A stretch of DNA of 64,000 nucleotides from Enterobacter ludwigii (GTDB lineage Bacteria; Pseudomonadota; Gammaproteobacteria; Enterobacterales; Enterobacteriaceae): NCBI RefSeq assembly GCF_001750725.1, contig NZ_CP017279.1, forward strand, positions 3,224,001 to 3,288,000, read 5' to 3'. The stretch's first letter is position 1. Each line of letters opens with the position of its first letter. The position numbers and the translations under genes were made by a program. Positions 9,877 to 21,629 of the stretch are shown in pieces. The notes under the pieces were generated by a model, which had not been told where the DNA came from, searched no databases, and saw nothing but the letters and a program-made list of their open reading frames with translations.

Positions 9877-9890
9877 TCAGGGGTTAGCTT
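9866..9890 (-). promoter_or_regulatory. Candidate rpmH-rnpA attenuator hairpin
   Basis: The sequence around agcttaacc ... ggttagct can pair with a single bulge; it spans the rpmH-rnpA junction and the rnpA GTG. E. coli has a similar structure here that reduces rnpA expression relative to rpmH. No long T-run follows, so only weak termination is expected. Confidence 0.45.
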
Positions 9891-9892
9891 TA

Positions 9893-10045
<153 letters not shown>

Positions 10046-10134
10046 CTAAACTTGAATAAATTCACTGACTTTTGCGTATACCCGAACGAGTTTCGAACGA
10101 CTAACGCCTCAGCGTGGGTGATTAAAGAGGCCGG

Positions 10135-10163
10135 ATTGTAATAATTGTACACTCCGGAGTCAA
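10135..10163 (-). promoter_or_regulatory. rpmH promoter
   Basis: On the minus strand a -35 TTGACT (10163-10158) and a -10 TACAAT (10140-10135) are separated by exactly 17 bp. This is a near-consensus sigma-70 promoter aimed at rpmH, and it matches the position of the known E. coli promoter. Confidence 0.82.
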
Positions 10164-10633
10164 TTCTCTTTCCTTATTTCCCGCGTATTTCCGCACGTTT
10201 TCGCGTGGAAAATGAGCAACGGACGACGCAGGAAGATGAGCACCACGCGCCGGGTCGAGGATTATACGGCCTCCCAAACAAAGCGCAAGGATCGTCCCGG
10301 ATCTTCGTTAGATCATTTAAGCAAGAAATTGTCTGTGCTCATTAATTTTTCCAATATGCGGGCTAAATCGTAGGGTACTCGCCCCAGGATCGTTTACACT
10401 TACCCGGTTTCCGATCTTCCTGTGGATAAATCGGGAAGAATCTGTGAGAAACAGAAGATCTCTGGCTCAGTTTAGGCTATGATCCGCGGTCCCGATCGGG
10501 ATCCAGCGATCCTGGCCGGGTATAACCGCAGATAGCGGTTCGCACATCACCCTTTTGCACAGGGTCATGTCGATGTGCGCCAACAATCATGAATATTCAA
10601 TAGTTTTCTTTTATTGTTCGAGTGGAGTCCGCC
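10164..10633 (+). promoter_or_regulatory. dnaA control region with DnaA box and GATC cluster
   Basis: This 470 bp stretch holds no gene. A DnaA box is at 10421-10429 (tgtggataa, reverse of TTATCCACA). At least seven GATC Dam/SeqA sites lie between about 10310 and 10510. A -10-like TATGAT at 10478-10483 corresponds to the E. coli dnaA2p region, which this sequence resembles closely. The arrangement fits autorepression by DnaA and SeqA-mediated sequestration of the dnaA promoter after replication. Exact transcription starts cannot be read from the sequence. Confidence 0.75.
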
Positions 10634-12031
10634 GTGTCACTTTCGCTTTGGCAGCAGTGTCTTGCCCGATTGCAGGATGAGTTACCAGCCACAGAATTCA
10701 GTATGTGGATCCGCCCCTTGCAGGCGGAACTGAGCGATAACACGCTGGCTTTGTATGCGCCAAACCGTTTTGTGCTCGATTGGGTAAGGGATAAATACCT
10801 TAATAACATCAATGGACTGCTGAATGATTTCTGCGGATCCGATGCGCCACAGCTACGCTTTGAAGTGGGAACAAAACCGGTCACGCAGACCGTGCGTGAA
10901 ACGGTAAATGTGGCAATACCTGCTCAGGCAGCCCCCGCTCCGGCACCGCGCGCCCTTCCGGCGACCCGTTCGGGCTGGGACAACGTGCCTGCTCCGGCAG
11001 AGCAAACCTACCGTTCTAACGTCAATGTTAAACACACGTTCGATAACTTCGTTGAAGGTAAATCGAACCAGCTGGCGCGCGCGGCGGCACGCCAGGTTGC
11101 AGATAACCCCGGTGGTGCCTACAACCCGCTGTTCCTTTATGGCGGCACGGGTTTGGGTAAAACGCACCTTCTGCATGCGGTAGGCAACGGCATTATGGCG
11201 CGTAAGCCAAATGCGAAAGTGGTGTATATGCACTCCGAGCGCTTCGTTCAGGACATGGTAAAAGCCCTGCAAAACAATGCGATCGAAGAGTTTAAACGCT
11301 ACTACCGTTCTGTTGACGCACTGCTTATCGATGACATCCAGTTCTTTGCCAACAAAGAACGATCCCAGGAAGAGTTTTTCCACACCTTTAATGCGCTGCT
11401 GGAAGGTAATCAGCAGATCATTTTGACGTCGGATCGTTATCCAAAAGAGATCAACGGCGTTGAAGATCGTCTGAAATCCCGTTTTGGCTGGGGCCTGACC
11501 GTGGCGATCGAGCCACCGGAACTGGAAACCCGCGTCGCGATCCTGATGAAGAAAGCCGATGAAAACGACATTCGCCTGCCGGGTGAAGTGGCGTTCTTTA
11601 TTGCCAAGCGTCTGCGCTCCAACGTCCGTGAACTTGAAGGGGCACTGAACCGCGTGATTGCCAATGCCAACTTCACCGGCCGTGCGATCACCATCGATTT
11701 TGTGCGTGAAGCGCTGCGCGATTTGCTGGCACTGCAGGAAAAATTGGTCACTATCGACAATATTCAAAAGACGGTGGCCGAGTACTACAAAATCAAAGTG
11801 GCAGATTTGCTGTCTAAACGTCGTTCCCGCTCGGTGGCGCGTCCGCGTCAGATGGCGATGGCGCTGGCAAAGGAGTTAACCAACCACAGTCTGCCGGAGA
11901 TCGGCGATGCGTTTGGTGGCCGTGACCATACGACCGTGCTGCACGCTTGTCGTAAGATTGAGCAGTTACGCGAAGAAAGCCACGACATAAAAGAAGATTT
12001 TTCCAATTTAATCAGAACATTATCATCGTGA
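10634..12031 (+). CDS. dnaA: Chromosomal replication initiator DnaA
   Basis: A 465-residue AAA+ initiator. Domain I (1-~86, [19 protein letters not shown]) binds DnaB and partners; a proline/alanine-rich linker follows; the AAA+ domain has Walker A GGTGLGKT (170-177), Walker B LLIDDIQF and a sensor II region; domain IV ends with the helix-turn-helix signature [19 protein letters not shown] for DnaA-box recognition. The GTG at 10634 is chosen because it gives the E. coli N-terminus; the upstream in-frame GTG at 10622 overlaps the Shine-Dalgarno. dnaN follows after 4 bp. Confidence 0.98.
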   Translation: MSLSLWQQCLARLQDELPATEFSMWIRPLQAELSDNTLALYAPNRFVLDWVRDKYLNNINGLLNDFCGSDAPQLRFEVGTKPVTQTVRETVNVAIPAQAAPAPAPRALPATRSGWDNVPAPAEQTYRSNVNVKHTFDNFVEGKSNQLARAAARQVADNPGGAYNPLFLYGGTGLGKTHLLHAVGNGIMARKPNAKVVYMHSERFVQDMVKALQNNAIEEFKRYYRSVDALLIDDIQFFANKERSQEEFFHTFNALLEGNQQIILTSDRYPKEINGVEDRLKSRFGWGLTVAIEPPELETRVAILMKKADENDIRLPGEVAFFIAKRLRSNVRELEGALNRVIANANFTGRAITIDFVREALRDLLALQEKLVTIDNIQKTVAEYYKIKVADLLSKRRSRSVARPRQMAMALAKELTNHSLPEIGDAFGGRDHTTVLHACRKIEQLREESHDIKEDFSNLIRTLSS

Positions 12032-12035
12032 CGCT

Positions 12036-13136
12036 ATGAAATTTACCGTTGAACGTGAACATTTATTAAAACCGCTGCAACAGGTGAGTGGCCCATTAGG
12101 TGGCCGCCCAACGCTGCCAATTCTCGGAAACCTGCTACTTCAGGTCGCGGACGGTACGCTGTCGCTGACCGGCACAGATCTGGAAATGGAAATGATCGCG
12201 CGCGTTACGCTGTCTCAGCCGCATGAAGCGGGCGCGACCACTGTTCCGGCACGTAAATTCTTTGATATCTGCCGCGGGCTGCCGGAAGGCGCTGAAATTG
12301 CCGTGCAGCTGGAAGGCGACCGTATGCTGGTGCGCTCTGGCCGTAGCCGTTTCTCGCTCTCCACGCTGCCAGCCGCGGACTTCCCGAACCTGGACGACTG
12401 GCAGAGTGAAGTTGAATTCACCCTGCCGCAGGCAACGATGAAGCGTCTGATTGAAGCCACGCAGTTCTCAATGGCGCATCAGGACGTTCGTTACTACTTA
12501 AACGGCATGCTGTTCGAAACCGAAGGTGAAGAGCTGCGTACCGTGGCTACCGACGGTCACCGACTGGCAGTCTGTTCCATGCCCATTGGCGACTCGCTGC
12601 CAAACCATTCGGTGATCGTACCGCGTAAAGGGGTGATTGAGCTGATGCGTATGCTCGACGGTGGTGATACGCCACTGCGCGTGCAGATCGGCAGCAATAA
12701 CATCCGTGCTCACGTGGGTGATTTTGTCTTCACATCAAAGCTGGTTGACGGTCGTTTCCCGGATTATCGCCGCGTATTGCCGAAGAACCCGGACAAAACG
12801 CTGGAAGCCGGTTGCGACAGCCTCAAGCAGGCCTTTGCCCGCGCCGCGATTCTCTCTAACGAGAAATTCCGCGGGGTGCGTCTGTATGTGAGCGAAAATC
12901 AGATCAAAATCACCGCCAACAACCCGGAGCAGGAAGAGGCAGAAGAGATTCTGGACGTCACCTATGCCGGGACTGAGATGGAAATCGGCTTTAACGTCAG
13001 CTATGTGCTGGATGTGTTGAACGCGCTTAAATGCGAGAACGTTCGCATTCTGCTGACCGACTCCGTTTCGAGTGTACAGATTGAAGATGCGGCCAGCCAA
13101 AGTGCGGCTTACGTTGTCATGCCGATGAGGCTGTAG
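12036..13136 (+). CDS. dnaN: DNA polymerase III beta sliding clamp
   Basis: A 366-residue clamp subunit made of three topologically equivalent domains, ending in the conserved VMPMRL that forms part of the clamp-binding pocket. It dimerises into the ring that tethers Pol III and other partners to DNA. Start MKFTVEREHLLKPLQQVSG and length match E. coli exactly in layout. It is co-transcribed with dnaA; unlike E. coli, where recF follows almost at once, a 147 bp spacer separates it from recF. Confidence 0.98.
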   Translation: MKFTVEREHLLKPLQQVSGPLGGRPTLPILGNLLLQVADGTLSLTGTDLEMEMIARVTLSQPHEAGATTVPARKFFDICRGLPEGAEIAVQLEGDRMLVRSGRSRFSLSTLPAADFPNLDDWQSEVEFTLPQATMKRLIEATQFSMAHQDVRYYLNGMLFETEGEELRTVATDGHRLAVCSMPIGDSLPNHSVIVPRKGVIELMRMLDGGDTPLRVQIGSNNIRAHVGDFVFTSKLVDGRFPDYRRVLPKNPDKTLEAGCDSLKQAFARAAILSNEKFRGVRLYVSENQIKITANNPEQEEAEEILDVTYAGTEMEIGFNVSYVLDVLNALKCENVRILLTDSVSSVQIEDAASQSAAYVVMPMRL

Positions 13137-13145
13137 TGAACGCTA

Positions 13146-13271
13146 TCGGGCTATCTTACTTGCCTTTTTCAACCCGGGCTGTGCTCGCCCCTGTCTCGTA
13201 CTTCGTGTACGCGCCAGGGTCTGCGTGCAGTCCGCGTTGAAACGGGCTGAGCCGATTACGCCCTGGCCCGA
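13146..13271. repeat. Foldable imperfect palindrome between dnaN and recF
   Basis: The spacer contains nested inverted repeats centred near 13204: tcgggc (13146-13151) with gcccga (13266-13271), tttcaac (13167-13173) with gttgaaa (13236-13242), ccctg (13189-13193) with caggg (13215-13219), and cgtac (13197-13201) with gtacg (13207-13211). The left and right inner arms are largely similar when one is reverse-complemented. No coding frame is convincing. It is not an ERIC or standard REP by sequence. It may be a small non-autonomous palindromic element or an RNA structure within the operon. Confidence 0.6.
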
Positions 13272-13283
13272 AGAAATCCAGAT

Positions 13284-14357
13284 ATGTCACTGACGCGCCT
13301 TTTAATTAAAGATTTCCGCAATATCGAAAACGCGGATCTCGCTTTATCCCCTGGCTTTAATTTCCTGGTTGGCGCGAACGGCAGCGGCAAAACCAGCGTG
13401 CTTGAGGCCATCTACACGCTCGGCCATGGACGGGCGTTTCGCAGTCTGCAAATTGGCCGCGTCATTCGCCACGAACAGGAAGCCTTTGTTCTGCACGGGC
13501 GTTTGCAGGGCGCGGAGCGTGAAACGGCCATCGGTCTGACCAAAGACAAGCAGGGCGACAGCAAGGTTCGTATCGACGGTACTGACGGCCACAAAGTGGC
13601 TGAGCTCGCGCTGCTGATGCCAATGCAGCTGATTACGCCGGAGGGGTTTACTTTACTCAATGGCGGCCCCAAATACAGAAGAGCTTTCCTTGACTGGGGA
13701 TGCTTTCACAACGAAGCCGGTTTCTTTAACGCCTGGAGCAACCTGAAGCGCCTGCTTAAGCAGCGTAACGCTGCACTGCGCCAGGTGACACGCTACGCCC
13801 AGCTGCGCCCGTGGGACAAGGAATTAATTCCCCTTGCGGAACAAATCAGCTGCTGGCGTGCCGAATACAGCGCGGGTATCGCCGACGATATGGCCGACAC
13901 CTGCAAACAGTTTTTACCTGAATTCTCTCTCACCTTCTCCTTCCAGCGCGGCTGGGAGAAAGAGACAGATTATGCCGAAGTGTTAGAGAGAAATTTCGAG
14001 CGCGACCGCATGCTGACCTACACCGCACATGGCCCGCACAAGGCGGATTTCCGCATTCGTGCCGACGGTGCGCCGGTGGAAGACACGCTGTCGCGTGGGC
14101 AGCTCAAGCTTTTGATGTGTGCGCTGCGCCTGGCGCAGGGAGAGTTTTTGACCCGCGAGAGCGGGCGACGCTGCCTGTACCTGATAGATGATTTTGCCTC
14201 GGAACTTGACGACGCGCGGCGCGGGCTGCTTGCCAGCCGCTTAAAAGCCACGCAGTCACAGGTTTTCGTCAGTGCGATTAGCGCTGAACACGTTATAGAC
14301 ATGTCGGACGAAAATTCGAAGATGTTTACCGTGGAAAAGGGTAAAATAACGGATTAA
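13284..14357 (+). CDS. recF: DNA replication and repair protein RecF
   Basis: A 357-residue SMC-like ABC ATPase that, with RecO and RecR, loads RecA at gaps. Walker A GANGSGKT is at residues 30-37, the signature motif [18 protein letters not shown] precedes Walker [13 protein letters not shown]. The ATG follows a weak gaagaaatcc Shine-Dalgarno. The separation from dnaN means its translation is less directly coupled to dnaN than in E. coli. gyrB starts 28 bp downstream. Confidence 0.97.
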   Translation: MSLTRLLIKDFRNIENADLALSPGFNFLVGANGSGKTSVLEAIYTLGHGRAFRSLQIGRVIRHEQEAFVLHGRLQGAERETAIGLTKDKQGDSKVRIDGTDGHKVAELALLMPMQLITPEGFTLLNGGPKYRRAFLDWGCFHNEAGFFNAWSNLKRLLKQRNAALRQVTRYAQLRPWDKELIPLAEQISCWRAEYSAGIADDMADTCKQFLPEFSLTFSFQRGWEKETDYAEVLERNFERDRMLTYTAHGPHKADFRIRADGAPVEDTLSRGQLKLLMCALRLAQGEFLTRESGRRCLYLIDDFASELDDARRGLLASRLKATQSQVFVSAISAEHVIDMSDENSKMFTVEKGKITD

Positions 14358-14367
14358 CCCAAGTTGA

Positions 14368-16797
<2,430 letters not shown>

Positions 16798-16821
16798 GGG
16801 TGGTTACACCGCAAGTCAGAG

Positions 16822-16847
16822 GCCGCGCGTTCAGCGCGGCTTTTTTG
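16822..16847 (+). terminator. gyrB terminator
   Basis: Stem gccgcgc / gcgcggc followed by six T. The stop codon of the convergent LysR gene lies inside this hairpin (16831-16833). Confidence 0.88.
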
Positions 16848-17778
16848 TGTGCGCAGAATTATCAGCATCCAGCTCCAGCGACAGGACTGACGGTAACCGG
16901 CTGACCAGCATGTCGACCGCAATCCTGACTCGCAGGGGCAGATGCGGCGTCTGCTGCCAGACCGCGTGAACGTCGAAACGCACATCCGGTGCCTGTTTTA
17001 AGAGTGGGATGAGCCTTCCATTCTGCAGCTCTTTGCGCACCATCCAGCAGGGTAACCATGCAATACCATGCCCGGCCAGCGCTGCGTCGCAGATAGCCTG
17101 CAGATCGTCCATATTGAGGGATGAACGGGGAATTAGGGTGTGCTGCGTGCCTTCGTGGTCCGCCAGTTCCCACGGTAACACCCTGCCGGCACGCAGGTAG
17201 TTAATGGTCTTATGCTGGCGTAAATCGGCAACGGTTTCAGGCTGGCCGTAATTCCTCAGGTACTCCGGCGCGGCGCACAGCACCATTCGGTGTTCCCCCA
17301 GGCGTCTGGCGACCAGCATGGTGCTGTCCGGCAGTGCGCCGTTTCGCACCGCCATATCAAACCCTTCCTCGACGATATCCACTACGCGATCGCTGAATGA
17401 CATTTCCAGCTCAAGGGCAGGATGCTCCTGCGTCAAGGCTATCAGCAGCGGGGCGATGCACTGGCGGCCAAACAGCACCGGCATGGCAACACGCAGACGG
17501 CCACTCACCTGATGTTTCCCTGTTTCCAGCAGCGACTCCGCGCCACGGATTTCCTGGAGTGCTCGCAGGCAACGTTCATAAAAAAGGGCACCGTTATCGG
17601 TCAGGCTTTGGCTACGCGTTGTGCGCTGAAACAGGCGTACCCCCAGCCGCGCTTCAAGGCGAGCAATGCTTTTCCCTACCGCCGAGCGCGACAAATGCAA
17701 ACGCACCGCGGCCTGAGCAAAACTGCCTGCCTCTACGGCGGCGACAAAAACGGGAATATCCTTCAGCGTATCGGTCAT
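16831..17778 (-). CDS. LysR-family transcriptional regulator
   Basis: A 315-residue LysR regulator: HTH in residues ~1-60 (AGSFAQAAVRLHLSRSAVGKSIARLEARLGVRLFQRTTR) and a substrate-binding domain from ~90. It belongs to the CrgA/AaeR-like branch seen beside oxidoreductase genes. The start MTDTLKDIP at 17778 fits the family; a longer frame to 17949 would run into the divergent gene's start. It is divergent from the dehydrogenase at 17888 with a 109 bp gap, the usual layout for a regulator and its target. The effector is unknown. It is absent from this position in E. coli K-12. Confidence 0.85.
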   Translation of the reverse strand: MTDTLKDIPVFVAAVEAGSFAQAAVRLHLSRSAVGKSIARLEARLGVRLFQRTTRSQSLTDNGALFYERCLRALQEIRGAESLLETGKHQVSGRLRVAMPVLFGRQCIAPLLIALTQEHPALELEMSFSDRVVDIVEEGFDMAVRNGALPDSTMLVARRLGEHRMVLCAAPEYLRNYGQPETVADLRQHKTINYLRAGRVLPWELADHEGTQHTLIPRSSLNMDDLQAICDAALAGHGIAWLPCWMVRKELQNGRLIPLLKQAPDVRFDVHAVWQQTPHLPLRVRIAVDMLVSRLPSVLSLELDADNSAHTKKPR

Positions 17779-17887
17779 GGATTGTTGCTCTTCAGGAATC
17801 AATAGTGGGAAAAGGTATCGCCACTGGCGACCATGAGTCAACGTTAGACTGTCAGTACTGAAGTGCATTTGATAACAGGAGAAAAAG

Positions 17888-18913
17888 ATGACAGAGATGA
17901 TGCAACGCTGGTCAATGGACGCCCTTGGGCGTGAAAACCTCAGACTCACTCAGGCGCCTGTTCCCCAGCCGGGCCCGGGTGAAGTGCGCGTGCGGGTGAA
18001 CGCTGTTGCGCTCAACTATCGCGATAAAATGGTCATTGAAGGCAACATGCCGATCGCGCTCACCTTCCCGTTTACTCCGGCATCTGACATGGCAGGCGTG
18101 GTGGACAGTACGGGTGAAGGCGTTACCCGCTTTAAACCCGGTGCTCGTGTCATCTCCACCTTCTCTCCGGAGTGGATAGACGGTAAACCGAAAGGCGACG
18201 CCCGCAATTTGCCCTACCAGACGCTGGGCGGTTACTTTCAGGGGATGCTGTCTGAATACGTGATCATGCGTGAAAACTGGCTGGTGGCCGCCCCGGAAAC
18301 GCTGGATGACGCAGAGGCCAGCACCTTACCCTGCGCGGGGCTTACCGCATGGTTTGCACTGGTGGAGCGCGGACAGTTACGTGCCGGACAGTCGGTGCTG
18401 GTGCAAGGCACAGGCGGTGTCGCAATCTTCGCGTTGCAAATCGCCAAAGCACACGGTGCAGAAGTTTTTGTGACGTCGGGAAGTGATGAAAAACTGGCGC
18501 TGGCTAAAACGCTCGGTGCCGATCGGGGCATCAACCGGCTTAAAGGGAACTGGGCTGACGAGATTTACGCGCTGACGCAGGATCGCGGTATCGACCATAT
18601 TATTGAAACCGTTGGCGGGGAGAACCTGATACATTCCCTGCGGGCCGTTGCCGTTCACGGGCGCATATCCGTCATTGGCGTGTTGGCCGGGAGTGAAATC
18701 TCGCTGCCTGCCAGCGAACTCTTGCTGAAATCACCGGTGATTCAGGGGATTGGTGTCGGACACCGCCGTGCGCTGGAAGATTTTGTCCGCGCCGTCGATG
18801 TCACGGGGCTGAAACCGGTGATTGAACACCGCTACCGTTTTAACCAGCTTGAAGAGGCGCTTGTACACCTCGACCGCGGTGCTTTTGGCAAAATAGTCCT
18901 CACCCGCGAGTAA
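17888..18913 (+). CDS. Zinc-free MDR-superfamily oxidoreductase (quinone reductase-like)
   Basis: A 341-residue medium-chain dehydrogenase/reductase. It has the GroES-like N-terminal domain and a Rossmann domain with VQGTGGVAIFALQIAKAHGAEV (Gly-rich loop GTGGVA at 174-179). The catalytic zinc Cys expected near residue 40-46 is replaced by ALNYRDK, and the four-Cys structural zinc lobe is absent, so it should act as a zinc-independent NAD(P)H quinone or enal reductase, not an alcohol dehydrogenase. A good aggag Shine-Dalgarno precedes the ATG. Probably controlled by the divergent LysR protein. Substrate not predictable. Confidence 0.85.
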   Translation: MTEMMQRWSMDALGRENLRLTQAPVPQPGPGEVRVRVNAVALNYRDKMVIEGNMPIALTFPFTPASDMAGVVDSTGEGVTRFKPGARVISTFSPEWIDGKPKGDARNLPYQTLGGYFQGMLSEYVIMRENWLVAAPETLDDAEASTLPCAGLTAWFALVERGQLRAGQSVLVQGTGGVAIFALQIAKAHGAEVFVTSGSDEKLALAKTLGADRGINRLKGNWADEIYALTQDRGIDHIIETVGGENLIHSLRAVAVHGRISVIGVLAGSEISLPASELLLKSPVIQGIGVGHRRALEDFVRAVDVTGLKPVIEHRYRFNQLEEALVHLDRGAFGKIVLTRE

Positions 18914-19026
18914 GCCGTTATCCCCGGGACAGGCGTAAAAGGGGGCTTTTGTTGCGCAATGTAGCTCTATTTTTGTGGGCTTAATCGCGTTAGCATGAGG
19001 CAGCACTCATTTATCCCGGGGACCCT

Positions 19027-19839
19027 ATGGCTATCAAACTTATTGCTATCGACATGGACGGCACGCTGTTGCTGCCAGACCACACTATTTCTCCAGCCGT
19101 TAAAAACGCGATTGCCGCTGCGCGCGCAAAAGGCGTGAATGTGGTACTGACCACCGGTCGTCCGTATGCGGGCGTGCACAGCTACCTGAAAGAGCTGCAC
19201 ATGAATCAGCCGGGCGATTACTGCATTACCTATAACGGTGCGCTGGTACAGAAGGCGGCGGATGGCAGCACGGTGGCGCAAACCGCGCTGAACTATGACG
19301 ATTACCTGTTCCTGGAAAAACTGTCCCGCGAGGTCGGTTCCCATTTCCACGCGCTCGATCGCAATACGCTCTATACCGCTAACCGTGATATCAGCTATTA
19401 CACCGTACATGAATCCTATGTCGCGACGATCCCACTGGTGTTCTGCGAAGCTGAGAAAATGGATCCGAGCACCCAGTTCCTGAAAGTGATGATGATTGAT
19501 GAGCCTGACATCCTGGATAAAGCGATAGCGCGCATTCCGGCTGAGGTAAAAGAGAAATACACCGTGCTGAAAAGTGCGCCGTACTTCCTCGAAATCCTGG
19601 ATAAACGCGTTAATAAAGGCACAGGTGTGAAATCGCTGGCAGATACGCTGGGCATCAAACCGGACGAGATCATGGCGCTGGGCGATCAGGAAAACGACAT
19701 TGCGATGATTGAATATGCGGGCATGGGTGTGGCAATGGACAATGCGATCCCGTCGGTGAAAGACGTGGCCAATTTCGTGACCAAATCTAACCTCGAAGAC
19801 GGCGTTGCCTACGCGATCGAGAAATTTGTCCTGCAGTAA
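19027..19839 (+). CDS. yidA: HAD sugar phosphatase YidA
   Basis: A 270-residue Cof-type (HAD class IIB) phosphatase. Motif I IDMDGTLL has Asp9 and Asp11, TTGRPY is motif II, and GDQENDIAMIEYAG is motif IV; a C2B cap domain (~85-195) lies between. E. coli YidA dephosphorylates several sugar phosphates such as erythrose-4-phosphate and mannose-1-phosphate. It lies between the LysR/MDR pair and the dgo operon; yidB and yidX, present near it in E. coli, are not seen. Confidence 0.94.
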   Translation: MAIKLIAIDMDGTLLLPDHTISPAVKNAIAAARAKGVNVVLTTGRPYAGVHSYLKELHMNQPGDYCITYNGALVQKAADGSTVAQTALNYDDYLFLEKLSREVGSHFHALDRNTLYTANRDISYYTVHESYVATIPLVFCEAEKMDPSTQFLKVMMIDEPDILDKAIARIPAEVKEKYTVLKSAPYFLEILDKRVNKGTGVKSLADTLGIKPDEIMALGDQENDIAMIEYAGMGVAMDNAIPSVKDVANFVTKSNLEDGVAYAIEKFVLQ

Positions 19840-19858
19840 CAGCGTTTCACGCTCATCA

Positions 19859-19886
19859 GCCTCGGTTATCAACCGGGGTTTTTTTT
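19859..19886 (+). terminator. yidA terminator
   Basis: Stem cctcggtt / aaccgggg with loop atc, followed by eight T. Confidence 0.88.
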
Positions 19887-19924
19887 GCGCTGAATTTATC
19901 GAATTGTTCTTTTTGTGATCTTGA

Positions 19925-19956
19925 TTGTAGTACAACATTAACTGATTGTACTACAT
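19925..19956. promoter_or_regulatory. Two DgoR operator palindromes
   Basis: ttgtagtacaa (19925-19935) and ttgtactacat (19946-19956) fit the published DgoR operator form TTGTA(G/C)TACA(A/T) of the GntR/FadR type. The centres are 21 bp apart, two helical turns. They lie about 110-140 bp before dgoR, so the operon is autoregulated and induced by D-galactonate. Confidence 0.82.
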
Positions 19957-20064
19957 TACAACCACGGTAATGATGAAAGGCGTCACGTTTGTACTGCAAA
20001 AGTGAGGCGAAATTCAGCGGTCGAGGTAAAGTAGTCCTGAACATACAGAGCATAAGGACTCTCC

Positions 20065-20754
20065 ATGACTCTCAATAAAACCGATCGCATCGTCATCACG
20101 CTGGGCACCCAGATCGTGGGTGGAAAGTACGTTCCCGGTTCACCGCTGCCTGCTGAGGCAGAGCTGTGTGAGGAGTTTGAAACCTCGCGCAACATCATTC
20201 GGGAAGTGTTTCGCTCGCTCATGGCAAAGCGGCTGATTGAAATGAAGCGCTACCGCGGCGCCTTTGTCGCCCCGCGTAATCAGTGGAACTACCTCGACAC
20301 CGATGTCCTGCAGTGGGTGCTGGAAAACGACTACGACCCAAGGCTGATTGGCGCGATGAGTGAGGTACGAAACCTGGTAGAGCCGGCCATCGCCCGTTGG
20401 GCTGCGGAACGTGCAACGTCAGGAGACCTGGCTCAGATTGAGTCCGCCCTGAACGACATGATTGCCAATAACCAGAACCGGGATGCGTTCAACGAAGCGG
20501 ACATCCGCTATCACGAAGCGGTGCTGCAGTCGGTCCATAACCCGGTATTACAGCAGCTTAGCGTTGCCATCAGCTCGCTACAGCGCGCGGTATTTGAACG
20601 AACCTGGATGGGCGATGAGGCCAACATGCCAAAAACGCTCCAGGAACATAAAGCGCTGTTCGATGCTATCCGGCATCAGGACGGCGATGCGGCAGAGCAG
20701 GCGGCACTCACGATGATCGCCAGCTCGACACGAAGGTTGAAGGAAATCACATGA
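20065..20754 (+). CDS. dgoR: D-galactonate operon repressor DgoR
   Basis: A 229-residue GntR regulator of the FadR subfamily. The N-terminal winged HTH (LPAEAELCEEFETSRNIIREVFRSLMAKRLIEMKRYRGAFV) is followed by an all-helical FCD effector domain (~95-225) with the Asp/His residues that bind metal and ligand. The E. coli protein represses dgo and is released by D-galactonate. It heads the dgoRKADT operon and overlaps dgoK by 4 bp (ATGA). Confidence 0.95.
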   Translation: MTLNKTDRIVITLGTQIVGGKYVPGSPLPAEAELCEEFETSRNIIREVFRSLMAKRLIEMKRYRGAFVAPRNQWNYLDTDVLQWVLENDYDPRLIGAMSEVRNLVEPAIARWAAERATSGDLAQIESALNDMIANNQNRDAFNEADIRYHEAVLQSVHNPVLQQLSVAISSLQRAVFERTWMGDEANMPKTLQEHKALFDAIRHQDGDAAEQAALTMIASSTRRLKEIT

Positions 20755-21629
20755 CATCTCGCTACATCGCTATTGACTGGGGATCGACCAATCTGCGCGC
20801 CTGGCTGTATCAGGGCGAGCAGTGCCTGGAAAGCAGGCAATCAGAAGCAGGCGTGACGCGCCTGAACGGTAAATCCCCCGAGGCGGTGTTAGCAGAGGTG
20901 ACACACAACTGGCGCGAGAGCACCACGCCGGTGGTCATGGCGGGCATGGTGGGCAGTAACGTGGGCTGGAAGGTCGCGCCTTATCTGCCCGTACCTGCCG
21001 CGTTCGCTGCCATTGGCGAGCAGTTAACGTCCGTTGGTGACAATATCTGGATTATTCCAGGATTATGCGTTTCCCGGAACGATAACCACAATGTGATGCG
21101 CGGCGAAGAGACCCAGCTCCTTGGCGCGCGCATGCTCTCTCCTTCTTCTGTCTACGTCATGCCCGGCACGCACTGTAAATGGGTGCAGGCCGACGCTGAG
21201 CACATCCACGATTTTCGCACCGTGATGACCGGTGAGCTGCACCACTTGCTGCTGACGCACTCGCTGGTGGGCGCGGGGTTGCCGGAGCAGGACGCTTCGC
21301 CCGAGGCCTTTGCCGCCGGGCTGGAGCGGGGTATCGCCAGCCCTGCCGTTTTGCCGCAACTTTTTGAAGTTCGCGCTTCGCATGTACTGGGCACGCTTCC
21401 CCGTACGCAGGTCAGCGAATTTTTATCGGGCCTGTTGATTGGCGCGGAAGTCGCCAGCCTGAGCGAGCAGTTCGCCGGGCAACAGACCATCACCCTCGTC
21501 GCGGGTTCATCGCTGACCTCTCGCTACCGCCAGGCGTTCAATGCCATCGGGCGGGACGTGGCGGCGGTAGAGGGCGACACGGCATTTCAGGCAGGAATAA
21601 GGAGCATCGCTCATGCAGTGGCAAACTAA
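20751..21629 (+). CDS. dgoK: 2-dehydro-3-deoxygalactonokinase DgoK
   Basis: A 292-residue sugar kinase that phosphorylates 2-keto-3-deoxy-D-galactonate, the second step of the DeLey-Doudoroff galactonate pathway. It opens with IAIDWGSTNLRAWLY, the phosphate-1 motif of the ASKHA fold, and has VMPGTHCKWVQ and a C-terminal LVAGSSLTSRYRQAF adenosine-type motif. It overlaps dgoR by 4 bp and dgoA by 17 bp, implying translational coupling. Confidence 0.95.
   Translation: MTSRYIAIDWGSTNLRAWLYQGEQCLESRQSEAGVTRLNGKSPEAVLAEVTHNWRESTTPVVMAGMVGSNVGWKVAPYLPVPAAFAAIGEQLTSVGDNIWIIPGLCVSRNDNHNVMRGEETQLLGARMLSPSSVYVMPGTHCKWVQADAEHIHDFRTVMTGELHHLLLTHSLVGAGLPEQDASPEAFAAGLERGIASPAVLPQLFEVRASHVLGTLPRTQVSEFLSGLLIGAEVASLSEQFAGQQTITLVAGSSLTSRYRQAFNAIGRDVAAVEGDTAFQAGIRSIAHAVAN

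Noticed and set aside
10421..10429. DnaA box near dnaA as a sign of the replication origin
   Set aside because: A single box with GATC sites fits dnaA autoregulation; the oriC region in Enterobacterales lies by mnmG-mioC, which is not here, and no 13-mer AT-rich repeats or box array are present.
13137..13283. ERIC element between dnaN and recF
   Set aside because: The length and palindromic shape are similar, but the conserved ERIC inner and outer sequences are not found.
16831..18913. LysR/reductase pair as part of a genomic island
   Set aside because: No integrase, tRNA site, direct repeats or transposase were found near it.
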